Source of the DNA: DRQF01 sp964559135
GTDB lineage: Bacteria > Planctomycetota > GCA-002687715 > DRQF01
Reading direction: 5' to 3'
Assembly: GCA_964559135.1 (NCBI GenBank)
Contig: CAZLGG010000060.1
Location: forward strand, 1 to 23,844
DNA: 23,844 nt
Shown piece after piece: positions 22,989-23,844 of this stretch. Made by a program: the position numbers and the translations under genes. The notes below the pieces were generated by a model. The model was not told where the DNA came from. It searched no databases and saw only the letters and a list, made by a program, of their open reading frames with translations. Position 1 is the stretch's first letter; the number at the start of each line of letters is the position of its first letter.

Positions 22989-23844
22989 TCAGAGAATGAT
23001 GACGTCGGTCGCCGCGCTCAGGAGCGGAAGGCCGCTGGCGGCCCTGTAGACCGCGGCCTGCATGGCTCCCACGGCCCCCGGGGGAAGTGCGGGGACCGTG
23101 AAACTCATGCTCTGAACCCCTCCGGGGCCCGTGTTGGCGAGGGTGTCGAGGAAGGTGATCGGGGTCAGACCGTTCAAAAGGAGCCCGACGTCGCTCAAAT
23201 CCGTAGGCCCGAGGAGCCCGATGTCCATTTGCCCTATGGAGAAGGAAGCATTCCCCACGTTGAGGGGCCCCATGAGGAGAAGGAACGGCTGATTCGGGTC
23301 ACCACCGACGTCGAAGGAGAGCGTACCTCCGGGGGAAAGCTGGACCGCAAAGGGGCCCAGCCCGGAGGCCGTGGCGGGAAGGCCCTGTCCATCGACCGCG
23401 CCCGTGACGACGAAGAACGCGCCCGCGGAGTTGGGTTGCCCCCCTCCGCCCGTCGCGTCCACCACACTGATGTCGTCGATGAGCACTCCATCGGTCCCCA
23501 GTGGGAAGTTGTCGCGCTGGCGGAAGATGATCCGAAACCCCGCACCCAGAGCGAGTCCCGCTCCCTGTGCGATCGAGGTGACATCCAGGATCTGTTCGGT
23601 CCAGACGCTCGGCCCGTCGTTGTGGGAGAATGCGAGGATCTCGGTCGTTCCGTCGGAGAAGAAGACTCCGTCCTCCGGATCGTTTTCATCGTTCGTTTCT
23701 CTCCACCAGTAGGTCAAGAAAACCTGTGTCGTGCCGGTGAGATCGAGAAACAGGGTCGAGCTGTTCGTGGCGTCGGCGCTCTGGGTCGTGGCATCCATGA
23801 CGAGAGCGTTGCCCCCGGAGTTGGGAGAGGGCGCGGCGTCGATT
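22989..23844 (-). CDS. C-terminal part of a secreted beta-domain protein (5' truncated)
   Basis: The reading frame is open to the window edge, giving at least 284 residues; an internal Met at 23798 is not a credible start. The first part (LFLDLTGTTQVFLTYWWRET, DGVFFSDG, QRDNFPLGTDGVLIDDISVVD) resembles a jelly-roll/MAM-like carbohydrate- or ligand-binding domain, with the typical end IDDISV. A Gly-rich linker (GGGGQP) leads to a second domain from about SPGGTLSFDVGG to the C-terminus, whose pattern recurs within the secreted protein at 12972-15026. No anchor or sorting motif is visible. Likely exported, by analogy with similar planctomycete proteins; function unknown. Confidence 0.75.
   Translation of the reverse strand, partial: IDAAPSPNSGGNALVMDATTQSADATNSSTLFLDLTGTTQVFLTYWWRETNDENDPEDGVFFSDGTTEILAFSHNDGPSVWTEQILDVTSIAQGAGLALGAGFRIIFRQRDNFPLGTDGVLIDDISVVDATGGGGQPNSAGAFFVVTGAVDGQGLPATASGLGPFAVQLSPGGTLSFDVGGDPNQPFLLLMGPLNVGNASFSIGQMDIGLLGPTDLSDVGLLLNGLTPITFLDTLANTGPGGVQSMSFTVPALPPGAVGAMQAAVYRAASGLPLLSAATDVIIL

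Noticed and set aside
1..23844. CRISPR arrays, tRNA or rRNA genes, insertion sequences, phage integrases, riboswitches
   Set aside because: I saw no regularly spaced repeats, cloverleaf-like segments, transposase or integrase motifs, or terminal inverted repeats; gaps between genes are all under 300 bp.

Overview
The window is about 24 kb of GC-rich bacterial DNA, densely coded, and most likely from a planctomycete (Planctomycetota). I infer this from the combination of a Ser/Thr kinase fused to PEGA and formylglycine-enzyme-like modules, an FHA-domain multihaem cytochrome, a cyclic-nucleotide-binding iron-sulfur protein, GspG-like pseudopilins and large Gly/Pro-rich secreted beta proteins. 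No 16S gene or other decisive marker is present, so the phylum is an inference.

Layout. (1) 1-3566, + strand: an electron-transfer cluster with the tail of a membrane protein, a protein with two cNMP-binding domains and four predicted [4Fe-4S] clusters, and an FHA-TM-15-haem cytochrome. (2) 3752-7298, + strand: a c-di-GMP/phosphorelay operon of EAL-HDOD, Hpt and HDOD-REC-GGDEF proteins. (3) 7358-8754, + strand: an unrecognised 212-aa protein coupled by TGATG to an arylamine N-acetyltransferase. (4) 8778-12712, - strand: kinase-PEGA-FGE-like receptor, then two paralogous pseudopilins, the second without a prepilin cleavage motif. (5) 12972-15946, + strand: a secreted 684-aa protein and a degenerate receiver-PAS protein. 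(6) 16002-21615, + strand: a quinohemoprotein amine dehydrogenase operon in the order alpha (QhpA), radical SAM thioether synthase (QhpD), gamma (QhpC), beta (QhpB) and subtilisin-like leader protease (QhpE). (7) 21631-23844, - strand: a second EAL-HDOD protein with a ruined EAL site, and the C-terminal part of a secreted protein closed by a strong hairpin.

How the genes work together. The Qhp operon is the clearest system. QhpC would be made with an N-terminal leader, cross-linked by QhpD at Cys-Asp/Glu pairs, cut by QhpE, and assembled with dihaem QhpA and beta-propeller QhpB into a periplasmic enzyme that oxidises primary amines. Every cross-link residue of QhpC is present at exact family spacing. 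The flavin monooxygenase (QhpG) and ABC exporter (QhpF) known from proteobacterial operons are not in the window, which leaves quinone formation and export unexplained. The electron-transfer cluster at the left end is the most unfamiliar part: two successive genes join a signalling-type sensor domain (cNMP-binding, FHA) to a redox module, suggesting a respiratory chain under direct second-messenger or phospho-protein control.
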